Assembly: GCA_028280575.1 (NCBI GenBank)
Contig: JANQLN010000078.1
Coordinates: 1 to 60,548 of the forward strand
Origin: Clostridia bacterium
Lineage (GTDB): Bacteria; Bacillota; Clostridia; Acetivibrionales; STF1-152
Length of the DNA stretch: 60,548 bases
Direction of reading: 5' to 3'
The translations under genes and the position numbers were made by a program. The notes under the pieces were generated by a model. That model saw nothing but the letters and a program-made list of their open reading frames with translations, was not told the DNA's origin and ran no database searches. Shown here in pieces: positions 1-9,009 of this stretch; the stretch's first letter is position 1; each line of letters opens with the position of its first letter.

Positions 1-22
1 GGCACATTTTGTCAAATGTGCC
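1..22. repeat. Perfect inverted repeat at the left edge
   Basis: The first 22 bases form a hairpin with a 9-bp perfect stem (GGCACATTT / AAATGTGCC) and a 4-base loop. It lies just beyond the stop of the UDP-glucose dehydrogenase gene, so it could help end that transcript. No T-run is visible because the window starts here, and it could equally be the edge of a repeat element that continues outside. Confidence 0.5.
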
Positions 23-57
23 ATAAGACCTGTCCCCTTGACATCCGCTGTCGCTGA

Positions 58-1404
58 TCAGGCGTTAACACTTGTTGGTAAAATTGTTTTTTCAATGGCT
101 TTTTTGCGTATGCCATTGCCAATGTATACAAAACCTGTTTCATTGGCCTTGTTAGAATCCAGGATATTCCTGGTATCTATGATGTATGGAGATGACATAA
201 CATTGTAAACAGCGTCAAGCTCCATATTCTTAAAGTGAGTCCATTCAGTCATTATTATAAGGCAGTCGCAATCCCTTGCGGCGTCCTCAATGGAATTGCA
301 GTGTATGACAAAATCATTGATCCGGTGCTTTATATTTTTAACAATGGGATCATAGACCCTTATATTGTCATAACCATTATCTATTAATGCTTTGACAAGC
401 CATATTGAAGGAGAATTTCTCATGTCGTCGGTGTTGGCCTTAAAGCTAAGTCCCAGTATTGCAACCTTTGCATTTTTCCTATCAGTAATACATTCATCCA
501 CATTTGAAACAATATTATCTATCTGTATTTTATTTCTTGCCAAAACCGCACTTAAAACGGACGTATCCGCGTTGCTTCTTCTGCTGAAGCTGATCAGGGA
601 TTTTACATCCTTTGAAAGGCAAGGTCCTCCAAAACCCGGTCCGGGGTTTAAGTAATGGCCTCCAATTCTTTCATCATATTTCATTCCCTCAATAACCATT
701 TTAATATCCGCCCCAACACTGCCGCTTATCTCGGATATTTCATTTATGAAGCTGAGCCTGGCAGCCAGATAGGAATTGCAAGCATATTTAACCATTTCAG
801 AGCTTTTTTGATCCATTGACACAAAGGGACAATCAAAATATGAGTACAGCTTCTGCATCATTTCCAGGGCCCTTGTTGAAGAAGCACCCACTACTATACG
901 GTCAGGATACAAAAAATCCTTTACCGCACTCCCTTCTCTTAAAAATTCAGGATTGGAAACTACATCAAAATGCTTGTTCATATCGGTAAGATTATCGGAA
1001 ATAACGGATTCGGCCATTTCACAGGTGCCGACAGGAACAGTGCTTTTAACTGCAATTACCTTATAGCTGTTAATGTTTGCCGCAATAGCTTTAAGAGCTT
1101 TGAATATCTGGGACATGTCCGCATCTCCATAGCGGTTTTCCGGAGTTCCTACCGCTACTATGATTATATTGGAGCTTTTCACTGCCGAAGCTACGGAGGT
1201 TGTAAAAGTTATGGCATTTTTTTTTCTTGCTTTCTTTAAAAGCTTTATTAAACCCTTTTCATATATAGGTAAAATACCCTTATTCAAGTCACAGATTTTG
1301 CCTTCGTCAATATCCGCACATATAACGTTATGTCCCACAGATGCCAGGCCTATACCGGTTACAAGGCCTACATAGCCTGTTCCGCCAATAACTGCCACCT
1401 TCAT
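58..1404 (-). CDS. ugd: UDP-glucose 6-dehydrogenase
   Basis: This enzyme oxidises UDP-glucose to UDP-glucuronate in the cytoplasm with two NAD+, feeding surface-polysaccharide synthesis. The 448-residue length is usual for the family. The N-terminal Rossmann fold shows VIGGTGYVG (residues 5-13). KSTVPVGT (about 120-127) and NPEFLREGSA (151-160) are family motifs, and GFGGPC puts the catalytic cysteine at 262, followed by KD. A C-terminal UDP-binding domain is present. The ATG has AAGGGAG upstream at somewhat long spacing. It is a different subfamily from the dehydrogenase at 13.5 kb. UDP-glucose specificity is inferred from family resemblance. Confidence 0.93.
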   Translation of the reverse strand: MKVAVIGGTGYVGLVTGIGLASVGHNVICADIDEGKICDLNKGILPIYEKGLIKLLKKARKKNAITFTTSVASAVKSSNIIIVAVGTPENRYGDADMSQIFKALKAIAANINSYKVIAVKSTVPVGTCEMAESVISDNLTDMNKHFDVVSNPEFLREGSAVKDFLYPDRIVVGASSTRALEMMQKLYSYFDCPFVSMDQKSSEMVKYACNSYLAARLSFINEISEISGSVGADIKMVIEGMKYDERIGGHYLNPGPGFGGPCLSKDVKSLISFSRRSNADTSVLSAVLARNKIQIDNIVSNVDECITDRKNAKVAILGLSFKANTDDMRNSPSIWLVKALIDNGYDNIRVYDPIVKNIKHRINDFVIHCNSIEDAARDCDCLIIMTEWTHFKNMELDAVYNVMSSPYIIDTRNILDSNKANETGFVYIGNGIRKKAIEKTILPTSVNA

Positions 1405-1557
1405 AAGTTAATCATCTCCCTTCTTTATGCTTTAGAGCACCTTAATAAAGATTTATTTGAACAAACCACTCCAACAAAACTCTCTTCCCTAATACTGCAG
1501 CTAAAAGCATTGCCAATTGATTTAAAACTCAGCTTTCAAAAGCTTCTTTCGCTGCGG

Positions 1558-2697
1558 CTAAGCGGAGCGTATTGAGCTGTAAGACAGCAATGTTTGATAA
1601 TCGCGCACCAGCCTGTCAAAAATTTTCTTCCAGCTTCTCTCCTCCGCATATGCCCTTGCGGCATCCCCCATGGAATTTATAATACCTTTATTATCAATAA
1701 ACATTTTTAATGCTTCGGTATAGCTTTCAACATTTCTTGGCTTGCAAAGTACCCCGTTATGGTTATGTATTACTGTTTCCTTTACACCGCCTGAATTTAC
1801 GGCAGCAACCGGCAGCCCCGATGCCATGGCCTCCAAAACCACATTTCCAAATGTCTCCGTACTGGACGGAAAGGAGAATACGTCACATGAAGCATAAATT
1901 TGTGCTAAATCCTTTCCCTGCTTGTATCCTGTAAAAACAACATTGCCGGGGGCTATCCTTTTAATTTCATCTAAATGCGGGCCGTCACCCGTTACAACAA
2001 ATGCTGCCTTACCGGGATAACAGCATTGTATGTTGGCCGCGCTTTTCATAAGAATCTCCAGGTCTTTCTCCCTTGCAATACGCCCGGTGTACAAGAACAG
2101 GATTTCACTGCCTCTCATAAGCTCCTGCCTCAATGCCTCATTTCTGTATTCCGGTGAAAAAAAGCTTGTGTCAATACCCCTGGACCATATTTTCAACCTA
2201 TCAATATCCTGGGCTTCAAGCAATTTCAAAGTGTCCTTTGAAGGGCAAAAAGTAGCATCGCATTCATTGTGAAACCATTTTGTAAATTTCCACAAGGGTT
2301 TTTTCAAATATTCCAATTTGTAGTATTTCAGATAGGAAAAAAAATTGGTTGTAAAGGATGAGGTTATTACGGTCCCTGTTTCCTTTCCGTATTTCATCCC
2401 CGTAAGTCCGAGGCCAAGGGGTGTCATAAGGTGGACTATATCCGGGTCAAAATCATCGGCCTTTTTTGCCAGTCTTGAATATAGGGGAAGCGCAATCCTG
2501 AATTCCGGATAAAACGGACATTTCATGCTTCTGAATGTCTCAAGGCTATCTTTCACGGGACTCTCGTTTGAATACCTGGGTGAAAAAATCATGTATTCGA
2601 TTCCATTTTCATTCATATAATCTTCAAACCTTCCAATAGTATTGGTAACACCATTGATCTGAGGCCTGTTGGTATCACTGAACAAAGCAATTTTCAT
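1558..2697 (-). CDS. GT4-family glycosyltransferase
   Basis: A cytoplasmic or membrane-associated retaining glycosyltransferase of about 379 residues with the GT-B fold. The N-terminus MKIALFSDT...INGV is typical of the group with diacylglycerol glucosyltransferases and mannosyltransferases. The C-terminal donor site carries the EX7E motif in SSTETFGNVVLEAMASGLP. I chose the ATG at 2697 because AAGGAG precedes it well. An in-frame ATG at 2733 would add 12 residues and overlap the upstream gene. The gene lies between ugd and a phospholipase C-like gene, which suggests work on an envelope glycan or glycolipid. The acceptor cannot be read from sequence. Confidence 0.85.
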   Translation of the reverse strand: MKIALFSDTNRPQINGVTNTIGRFEDYMNENGIEYMIFSPRYSNESPVKDSLETFRSMKCPFYPEFRIALPLYSRLAKKADDFDPDIVHLMTPLGLGLTGMKYGKETGTVITSSFTTNFFSYLKYYKLEYLKKPLWKFTKWFHNECDATFCPSKDTLKLLEAQDIDRLKIWSRGIDTSFFSPEYRNEALRQELMRGSEILFLYTGRIAREKDLEILMKSAANIQCCYPGKAAFVVTGDGPHLDEIKRIAPGNVVFTGYKQGKDLAQIYASCDVFSFPSSTETFGNVVLEAMASGLPVAAVNSGGVKETVIHNHNGVLCKPRNVESYTEALKMFIDNKGIINSMGDAARAYAEERSWKKIFDRLVRDYQTLLSYSSIRSA

Positions 2698-2713
2698 ATA
2701 CGGCATTCTCCTT

Positions 2714-3301
2714 TCAAGCAGCAGCTTTTTCATTTCTTCTTAATATATGCATCAATAGAATATTTATTATTATATCCGTACAAACTTTCAAAGCATATTC
2801 TATGTCAAGTGCATAGGACGGTTTTTCCATGCTGTACCGTCTGTGATAGTCGTCAAGAATACCTTCAATGGTATTCCTTCTCGAAAAAGCCTTTAAAAGT
2901 TTAATTTGTTTTAATAAATGTATTATACCAGACTCTTTTCTGAAATGTCTGAATAAATTTTTCTCATAAAATAAATGTCCCAAAACTCCGCCTTTATAAG
3001 ATTCATTATGAACATAACAAAAAAAGTCCGAAAGGTAATGGGCAATAACTCCCAATCTTTCGGATGATTTTCTTGTGCACCTGTATTCCGTGATTTTTAT
3101 ATTATTGATAATTTTTTTTATTTCCTTGTTTAAAGCCTTGAGCCCCTTTTTCTTAAAATGGGATATTTTAAATATGTAGAAGGAATAATCCGGCTTGACG
3201 CTGCCATATGCAAATCCTAAGGGGTGGAGCTCTATACCGGTCTTTGCATATACTGCCTGCCTTATCAGGTGTGAAAATTTCAAATGGGTATTTGTATTCA
3301 T
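2714..3301 (-). CDS. Zinc-dependent phospholipase C-like protein
   Basis: The 195-residue protein resembles the zinc-dependent phospholipase C/S1-P1 nuclease fold. Histidines and aspartates expected as metal ligands are seen in HPLGFAYGSVKPD (about residues 26-38), in AHYLSDFFCYVHNE (mid-protein) and in GVLGHLFYEKNL. No signal peptide is visible, so unlike the secreted toxins it is probably intracellular. Its end adjoins the start of the GT4 gene, suggesting co-transcription. Such proteins are common and poorly characterised in clostridia. Lipid hydrolysis is inferred only from the fold, and a non-catalytic role is possible. Confidence 0.6.
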   Translation of the reverse strand: MNTNTHLKFSHLIRQAVYAKTGIELHPLGFAYGSVKPDYSFYIFKISHFKKKGLKALNKEIKKIINNIKITEYRCTRKSSERLGVIAHYLSDFFCYVHNESYKGGVLGHLFYEKNLFRHFRKESGIIHLLKQIKLLKAFSRRNTIEGILDDYHRRYSMEKPSYALDIEYALKVCTDIIINILLMHILRRNEKAAA

Positions 3302-3450
3302 TCCTTCCCTCCCTTATTTTAATCACTCAATAAGGAAAGAATACATCATTAATTATTAATTTAAATTAACCTTGTGTAAACTTTTGTTTAACCACATCCC
3401 CTTACCCGCTTAAAAATCCGTCTATACAGGCCTGATAAAAATGCATGCTT

Positions 3451-4536
3451 TTAATGCCAAAATACTTCAAAATCTATTCTTGTCATATTATAATCAAAAA
3501 CTGATTTTAACGTTTGGTATTCGGCCTGCCTTAAATCTTGCTCTTCTTTTAGCAGCTGTTCCATGCTGATTAAACCGTTTTCATATTTAATCTTAGCAAT
3601 ATCAAGCTTCTTTTTTGCAATTTCTTCATATTTAAGGGCCAGCTCCACTTTTCCCATTTTATCAAGGAGGTTATTATAGGTATTTTTTATGTTAACTTCA
3701 AGGCTTGTTTTTGAATTTTCCAGTTCTGATTTTGCCATTTCAAGATTAAAGTCCGCAGTATCGTATATGGTTCCTCCTTCTTTATAATAGGACGCAGTAA
3801 TTTCCATATTCTTATCCTTTGCTTTTACCTCCATTTGCCTTACATAAATATCCGTACTGTTTTCCATTGCCCTGTTAATTATATTATCCATGGCTACCGT
3901 ATTATAAGGCTTATATACAATTTTGCCGGATATATCGACCGGTTCACCGCCCAGGGACAAATCCAGGTGGTTTTTAAGCTTCATGTCAAGAGAGTCAAGC
4001 TTTGCCCGGGCAGCAGCAATATCAAATTTCTTGCTTTCAATTGTGTATTGCATATCTTCAAGCTCATTAATTGTTATAAGGTCTTCTTCATACTTTTTTT
4101 CAAGAATCAAATGCCTTTTGTTTAAAATACCCAGTTTAAAAATTTCAAGCTCAAGCTCTTCACGGACAAGGAGTATCTCTAAAAAAGTCTTCTCTACATT
4201 GTTTTTTAATATGTTGAGCTTATCAAGTTTCCTCTTCTCTGCCGCCTCAAGTGCTGTTTGCGCTTCTATGGGCCTGACTTCCCTGACAATTTTGTTATTA
4301 AGGACACTGTAAGGTCCATAAGCATCAGGTGTCATTTTTGCATCCTTTAAGGCTTTTTCAAGGGCACTTTTCAAGGACTTTATCTCCAGGTCGTCAAGCG
4401 CCGCCTGCCTGCTGTTATTTGCTGCCATCTCCTTCACTTCGGAAATGCCAAGCTCCGGGCCAGCGGTGTCCCCAAAGGAATAAGCGGAGCCTGCCAGCAT
4501 AATCAATACCATTATAATATAAAAAAAACGTTTCAA
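3451..4536 (-). CDS. TolC-like outer membrane efflux family protein (second of a pair)
   Basis: A 361-residue protein with an N-terminal hydrophobic signal (about residues 2-18, ending GSAYS) followed by long charged helices with heptad character. The C-terminal repeat AKIKYENGLISMEQLLKEEQ matches the TolC/OEP hallmark (ARxRYExGxxS...LLxAE). I chose the TTG at 4536, with GAAGGTGGG before it; a longer frame to 4695 lacks a ribosome site and would put 53 residues before the signal. It follows its paralog by 25 bases. No membrane-fusion or inner-membrane pump gene is adjacent. In monoderm clostridia the family's role is unknown; a wall-spanning or periplasm-like coiled coil is speculation. Confidence 0.72.
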   Translation of the reverse strand: MKRFFYIIMVLIMLAGSAYSFGDTAGPELGISEVKEMAANNSRQAALDDLEIKSLKSALEKALKDAKMTPDAYGPYSVLNNKIVREVRPIEAQTALEAAEKRKLDKLNILKNNVEKTFLEILLVREELELEIFKLGILNKRHLILEKKYEEDLITINELEDMQYTIESKKFDIAAARAKLDSLDMKLKNHLDLSLGGEPVDISGKIVYKPYNTVAMDNIINRAMENSTDIYVRQMEVKAKDKNMEITASYYKEGGTIYDTADFNLEMAKSELENSKTSLEVNIKNTYNNLLDKMGKVELALKYEEIAKKKLDIAKIKYENGLISMEQLLKEEQDLRQAEYQTLKSVFDYNMTRIDFEVFWH

Positions 4537-4561
4537 AAAAATCCCACCTTCTTTTATAAGG

Positions 4562-5647
4562 CTACCGGATAGCCATGTCCAATTCCAACCGCAAAGTATT
4601 ATATCCAAAAATCTCGGACAAATAACCGTATTCGGCCTGCTCCATTGCCAGCTTTTCTTGTTCCAGGGTAAATTCTGAAATATATCCTGCTTCATATCTT
4701 GCCTTCATTTGCTTAAGCTGGTCCTTTTGCAGATTTAGAGACTTAAGCATAATTTCCAGTCCTTTGCCTTTTGAAACCAAATCTGCGTATAGGCTGCGGA
4801 CTTCCCCTTCAATATCAATTTTTGCCCTTTCAAGCTGCAAGGAAGTCCTTTCAAGGCTTCTTCCCAGCTCGGCATATTGTCTTCCAAGCTCAACTATAAT
4901 CTGGTGCTGCTGTTTTCTTTCCATAATCTTCATTTCATTTTTAATGTTTTCAATGCGTCTTGCAAGCTGTTTTATTTCCTTTCTGTTTTTTACCGCATGG
5001 GAAATAAAATATCCCTCAGCCTTGGACAGGGGAAAATATCTGGTTTCATCCATTAATACACTGTCATAAAGAAGCTTTGTATCCACTCCCAAAAAAAGGT
5101 TTAAGCTCCTGGATGTGTTTTCGAACCCTCTTTGTGCTGAAAAAAAAGCGTGCTTTGATTCCATGAGACCGTATTTTGCTTCCTCCATATTTATAGGGCT
5201 TATAATACCGCTTTCGTACATCATACCTTTTTTATCATATTCCAAGGATGCCAGCTCAAGGTTTTTATTTTGCAGCTTTAAATTTACGGAGGAATTATAA
5301 ATAAGCAGGTATTTTTGCCTCAAGGACAAATAAAGAGAATCTCTAAGTGCCTTCCTGTTTTCAACTGCCGTAAGCCATGCATCCTCCCTCTGTCGGGGCA
5401 CCAGGTACTTTATCCGGCCCTTGTATATGGACCCGTCGTCTTCAATATTATCTGCCTCTCTTACAGCGTTTTTGTAGCTTTCATGTGCATCGTTTTCAAG
5501 CTTTACAAGCCTTTTATAAGAAAGGCTGTTAACAAGCAGCGTCTTCATGGACCCGGTTAAATCCAAACTCACTGCCTCCCGTGCAAATGTTTTATATAAG
5601 GAAAAAAACAAAACTAAAAAAACTGCTGCCGATACAACCTTTTTCAT
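4562..5647 (-). CDS. TolC-like outer membrane efflux family protein (first of a pair)
   Basis: Also 361 residues, with a signal peptide (MKKVVSAAVFLVLFFSLYKTFA) and long alpha-helical coiled coils. The two half-repeats typical of TolC are visible: LEYDKKGMMYESGIISPINM in the first half and MKARYEAGYISEFTLEQEKL near the C-terminus. I chose the ATG at 5647 because it directly follows GGGGGTGG and begins the signal peptide; an upstream ATG at 5755 would prepend 36 non-signal residues. It forms a two-gene operon with the next gene. Equal length and layout suggest an old duplication. Function in a Gram-positive cell is uncertain. Confidence 0.72.
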   Translation of the reverse strand: MKKVVSAAVFLVLFFSLYKTFAREAVSLDLTGSMKTLLVNSLSYKRLVKLENDAHESYKNAVREADNIEDDGSIYKGRIKYLVPRQREDAWLTAVENRKALRDSLYLSLRQKYLLIYNSSVNLKLQNKNLELASLEYDKKGMMYESGIISPINMEEAKYGLMESKHAFFSAQRGFENTSRSLNLFLGVDTKLLYDSVLMDETRYFPLSKAEGYFISHAVKNRKEIKQLARRIENIKNEMKIMERKQQHQIIVELGRQYAELGRSLERTSLQLERAKIDIEGEVRSLYADLVSKGKGLEIMLKSLNLQKDQLKQMKARYEAGYISEFTLEQEKLAMEQAEYGYLSEIFGYNTLRLELDMAIR

Positions 5648-5849
5648 AGCCACCCCCAAAAAACTCCTGTTATGCAGCTTCACAACCGGCTTTGGATATC
5701 CACCGGAAGCTGTGTGTATTTCAGCAAAAGCCTGTTTGCAAATAAGATGTTCCATACGAGCTGCTGATACGGCTTTTGCTTCTTAACTTTATACTATAAT
5801 GTATATTATTGTCAATGAATAAACTTTGTAAATTTTGTAATAATCTTTT

Positions 5850-8186
5850 TTAAAACATACCGGCAAAAACATCTGCAAGATAAGGGTCAAACTGTGTGCC
5901 GGCAAACCTTTTAATCTCTTCCAGTGCTTCCTTTATACTGATTGCCTTGCGGTAAAGCCGGTCATTTGTCATTGCGTCAAAGGCATCAACAATTGAGAAT
6001 ATTCTGGACAGCCTGGGAATATTATTCTCCTTAATTCCCCGGGGATAGCCTTTACCGTCCCATCTTTCATGATGGCACAGTATAAATTCGGAAATATGGG
6101 AAAGCTCATATGAAGATTGGGCAATCCTGAATCCTATTTCAGAGTGTTTTTTCATTTCAATCCACTCATTTTCATTAAGCCTGCCCTCCTTTTTTAGAAT
6201 CCTTTCGGGAATGGCTATTTTGCCGACATCGTGCAGGATGCAAAGCAGATTAAGTTCCTCAATCTGGTTATTTGACAGGTTAAGCCTTCTTGCAACATCA
6301 CCTGCAAGGGTTTCAAGCCTTTTCACATGCTCCTCGGTTTCATAGGTTCTTTCAAAAAGCGTTTTCTTAAGTGAAGATATAATTGAGCTTCTTGCACTTT
6401 TACTTTCAAGCAGTTTATGCTTGTACATTACCTCTTCGGCTTCTTTTAAAATTATGTTGATATCCCGGGAAGGATCTTCCTTGACAGAACAACCCAATGC
6501 AATGCTGGTTTGTACAGGAAATCCCGCTTTATCAAAGCATGCTTTTTTTATTTCTTCACATAACAAGACAGCTTCATCTTTAGTGGTTTTAGGCAGTATA
6601 ACGGCAAATTCATCCCCTCCCCACCTTGAAACAACGCCTTTTTTCCCGCATACACGGGTAAATATACCCGCAATGCTTTTAAGAAGCCTGTCTCCCTCCT
6701 GGTGCCCGAAAACATCATTTGTCAATTTCAAGCCATTAACATCTCCGATTATCAGGGAGAGGGGATAATTAACCTCCGTATCAAGCCTGCTGATCTCTTC
6801 TTCGAAAAAAGCCCTGTTGTATATCCCTGTAAGCCTGTCGTTAAAACTCAAAAACCTGATTTCCTCCTTGCGCTTTTCCTCTTCGGTGACATCCCTGAAC
6901 ACAAGTACGGCACCTATAATATTATTTTCCGTATCCCTTATAGGTGCACCATTTTCGGCAATCACCCTTTTGCTTCCGTCTTTTGTTATGAGTGTACTGT
7001 TTGTCTGTTCAACCTTTATGCCTGTTTCAAGTACTTTCCGTACGGTATTCCCATTGGGATTTCCTGATTTTACGTCAGTTACATTAAAAACTTCCGTTAA
7101 CGGCTTTCCAATCACCTCATCCATTTTCCAGCCCGTCAATTTCTCCGCAACGGAATTGAGCAGGGTTACACAACCTGTGGTGTCGGTGGTGAGGACAGCA
7201 TCGCCTATGGAGTGCAGCGTTACCCTGAACCTTTCCATTTCCCTCATAAGTGTCCTGTGGGCCTTCACTCTTTCCAATGCCGATACTATAACCTCCGCAA
7301 TTATATCAAGCATTGTAATATCGTTTTCTTCCCACTTCTTTTGACTTAGCTTGCTCAGTCCGATAAATCCCACAACTTTTCCCTTTAACATAAACGGCAC
7401 AAGCAGGACGGTTTTCGCTCCGACACTCAAAAGGTATTTTTTTTCAACCTCAGCATCTATATCAAGATCATCAACGGATTCTACAAGAAGAAACATCTTG
7501 TTTTTGATATTTTTAAAAGCCCATTCAAAATTGTTCACAGGACTGCCTTCAAAATCCATGAAAGGGCCTTTACTGCCGTCTTTACTCCAATTATAAATTT
7601 TTTCAAAATATTCTCCGTCTTCGGAAAAAAAACATGCATAGCTCCTGTCTACCCCTACAAAATCACCGATTGTTTGCAGTGTAATGCCCAACTGCCTGTC
7701 AAAGTTAAGCTCCGAGGTGTTTATAAATCCCTTGGAAATTTCAGAAACCACTTTTTGAAACTTTATACTGTAGGACAGGTAATTTTGTATTTCTTTTATA
7801 TGAGTTATATCTGTTGATGCACCTACTATTTGAGCAACACTTCCGTTCTCAAAAACAGGAGAAAGAGTGGTATGCCATATTTTAGTCCCGGCGGGAAGCG
7901 GCAGGACCTCTTCGTATGTAACACAATCCCTTTTTAGAAGGCATTTTTTGTAGTTTCCCTCGATAATCAAACCAATTTTTTCACCAAGGGCTTCTACGGG
8001 AGTTTTTCCCTTGATTTTAGAAAAAGGAAGTCCTATGGCTTTCTCATGACTTTTGTTGGCCCGTCTGTACCTGAAGATACCGTCTTGTGAAACATCAACC
8101 AAAAAAATAGCATCTGAGACAGTATTCATCAAAGTCTCATATTCGTCCAGCATAATCTTGTCAACCATGCAGTTTTTATTATCCAT
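5850..8186 (-). CDS. PAS-GAF-PAS-GGDEF-HD-GYP c-di-GMP signalling protein
   Basis: A 778-residue, apparently soluble c-di-GMP turnover protein. Order: PAS (about 10-135), GAF (about 150-310), PAS/PAC (about 320-440), diguanylate cyclase (about 445-600) with intact RWGGDEF, and HD-GYP phosphodiesterase (about 610-778) with HDVGK and HHERWDGKGYPRG. Both catalytic sites look complete, so the protein may switch between making and breaking c-di-GMP. No RxxD inhibitory site sits five residues before GGDEF. No transmembrane segment is evident. The ATG is preceded by AGGAG. Gene-specific targets cannot be deduced. Confidence 0.92.
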   Translation of the reverse strand: MDNKNCMVDKIMLDEYETLMNTVSDAIFLVDVSQDGIFRYRRANKSHEKAIGLPFSKIKGKTPVEALGEKIGLIIEGNYKKCLLKRDCVTYEEVLPLPAGTKIWHTTLSPVFENGSVAQIVGASTDITHIKEIQNYLSYSIKFQKVVSEISKGFINTSELNFDRQLGITLQTIGDFVGVDRSYACFFSEDGEYFEKIYNWSKDGSKGPFMDFEGSPVNNFEWAFKNIKNKMFLLVESVDDLDIDAEVEKKYLLSVGAKTVLLVPFMLKGKVVGFIGLSKLSQKKWEENDITMLDIIAEVIVSALERVKAHRTLMREMERFRVTLHSIGDAVLTTDTTGCVTLLNSVAEKLTGWKMDEVIGKPLTEVFNVTDVKSGNPNGNTVRKVLETGIKVEQTNSTLITKDGSKRVIAENGAPIRDTENNIIGAVLVFRDVTEEEKRKEEIRFLSFNDRLTGIYNRAFFEEEISRLDTEVNYPLSLIIGDVNGLKLTNDVFGHQEGDRLLKSIAGIFTRVCGKKGVVSRWGGDEFAVILPKTTKDEAVLLCEEIKKACFDKAGFPVQTSIALGCSVKEDPSRDINIILKEAEEVMYKHKLLESKSARSSIISSLKKTLFERTYETEEHVKRLETLAGDVARRLNLSNNQIEELNLLCILHDVGKIAIPERILKKEGRLNENEWIEMKKHSEIGFRIAQSSYELSHISEFILCHHERWDGKGYPRGIKENNIPRLSRIFSIVDAFDAMTNDRLYRKAISIKEALEEIKRFAGTQFDPYLADVFAGMF

Positions 8187-8444
8187 ACCGTCAGCACTCC
8201 TATTGCTGTTAATACCATAGGGGAAAATCCTGTAAGGATAATGTCAAATAAAGTTAATCGACATAGCATTCTACGATATTTCCCATATAGTAAGCCTATT
8301 AATATTTTAAACTAATTTTCGTCATCATTCAACATTATTCGACTATTTCTGAAATATGTTGCCTAAACGGCTAAAAAAATGATATATTATTACTATAATA
8401 TTCATTTTTATTATATATTAGTATTTAATCAGGTGGTGTATGAA

Positions 8445-8819
8445 ATGATAGTCAGATTTATAATATTACTTGTCTTTTCAGTATTAATAGCAATATTTGC
8501 AATACAAAACTCGTCTGCGGTAGAAATAAGTGTAATTTTTGCTAAATACTCCGTATCCCAGGCTGTCGTCATTCTGGTATCCGCAGCCGCAGGAGCCATC
8601 ATTGTAACCATCCTTGCCACAATAAACCAATTCAAGCTGCAGCTTAAAATTAAAAAGCTGAGTAAAGATATGGATAAATCGGAAAAGCTGAACACAACTC
8701 TTCAAACTAAAATTAATGAGCTTGCACAAGCACAAAAAGAAGAAGTCATTAAAGAGCCGGAATTAATAAATGAAGAGTCTGATGAAATTAAACATGGGGA
8801 GGAAAACTGCTGGATGTGA
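8445..8819 (+). CDS. LapA-domain (DUF1049-like) membrane protein
   Basis: A 124-residue protein with two hydrophobic segments (about 3-20 and 40-62) separated by the short IQNSSAVEISVIFAKYSVSQA motif region, followed by a charged coiled-coil tail. This is the lipopolysaccharide-assembly-protein-A (LapA/YciS-like) domain layout, which is also common in Firmicutes. I chose the ATG at 8445, which has AGGTGG eight bases upstream; a longer frame from 8379 has no ribosome site and a low-complexity leader. The stop codon lies within a short repeat sequence. Function in Gram-positives is unknown. Confidence 0.75.
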   Translation: MIVRFIILLVFSVLIAIFAIQNSSAVEISVIFAKYSVSQAVVILVSAAAGAIIVTILATINQFKLQLKIKKLSKDMDKSEKLNTTLQTKINELAQAQKEEVIKEPELINEESDEIKHGEENCWM

Positions 8820-8857
8820 CGTCATAATTCTAAGCATTAAAGTCGTTTCATATAGAT
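8816..8857. repeat. Short copy of a palindromic repeat (deleted form)
   Basis: The stretch shares both ends with the longer element at 20871-20980: left end ATGTGACGTCATAATTCT and right end ATTAAAGTCGTTTCAT. The roughly 60-base middle hairpin of the longer copy is missing. It overlaps the stop codon of the LapA-like gene. It looks like an internally deleted or recombined copy of a small palindromic element. Confidence 0.45.
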
Positions 8858-9009
8858 AAATTTCCCATTATTACCACATTAACTGGTACTGCTCAATCCT
8901 TTGTCTTTTAGATGGAATATTTTACCTTTGCTCGTGGCGGCAAACTATGGGACTAAGTACCGGCAATGTGATAAGAATAGGAAAAAATAAGAAGGCAGGA
9001 AGATTTTAG

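Noticed and set aside
4537..4695. N-terminal extension of the second TolC-like protein
   Set aside because: It would overlap the upstream gene and place 53 Trp-rich residues before an obvious signal peptide.
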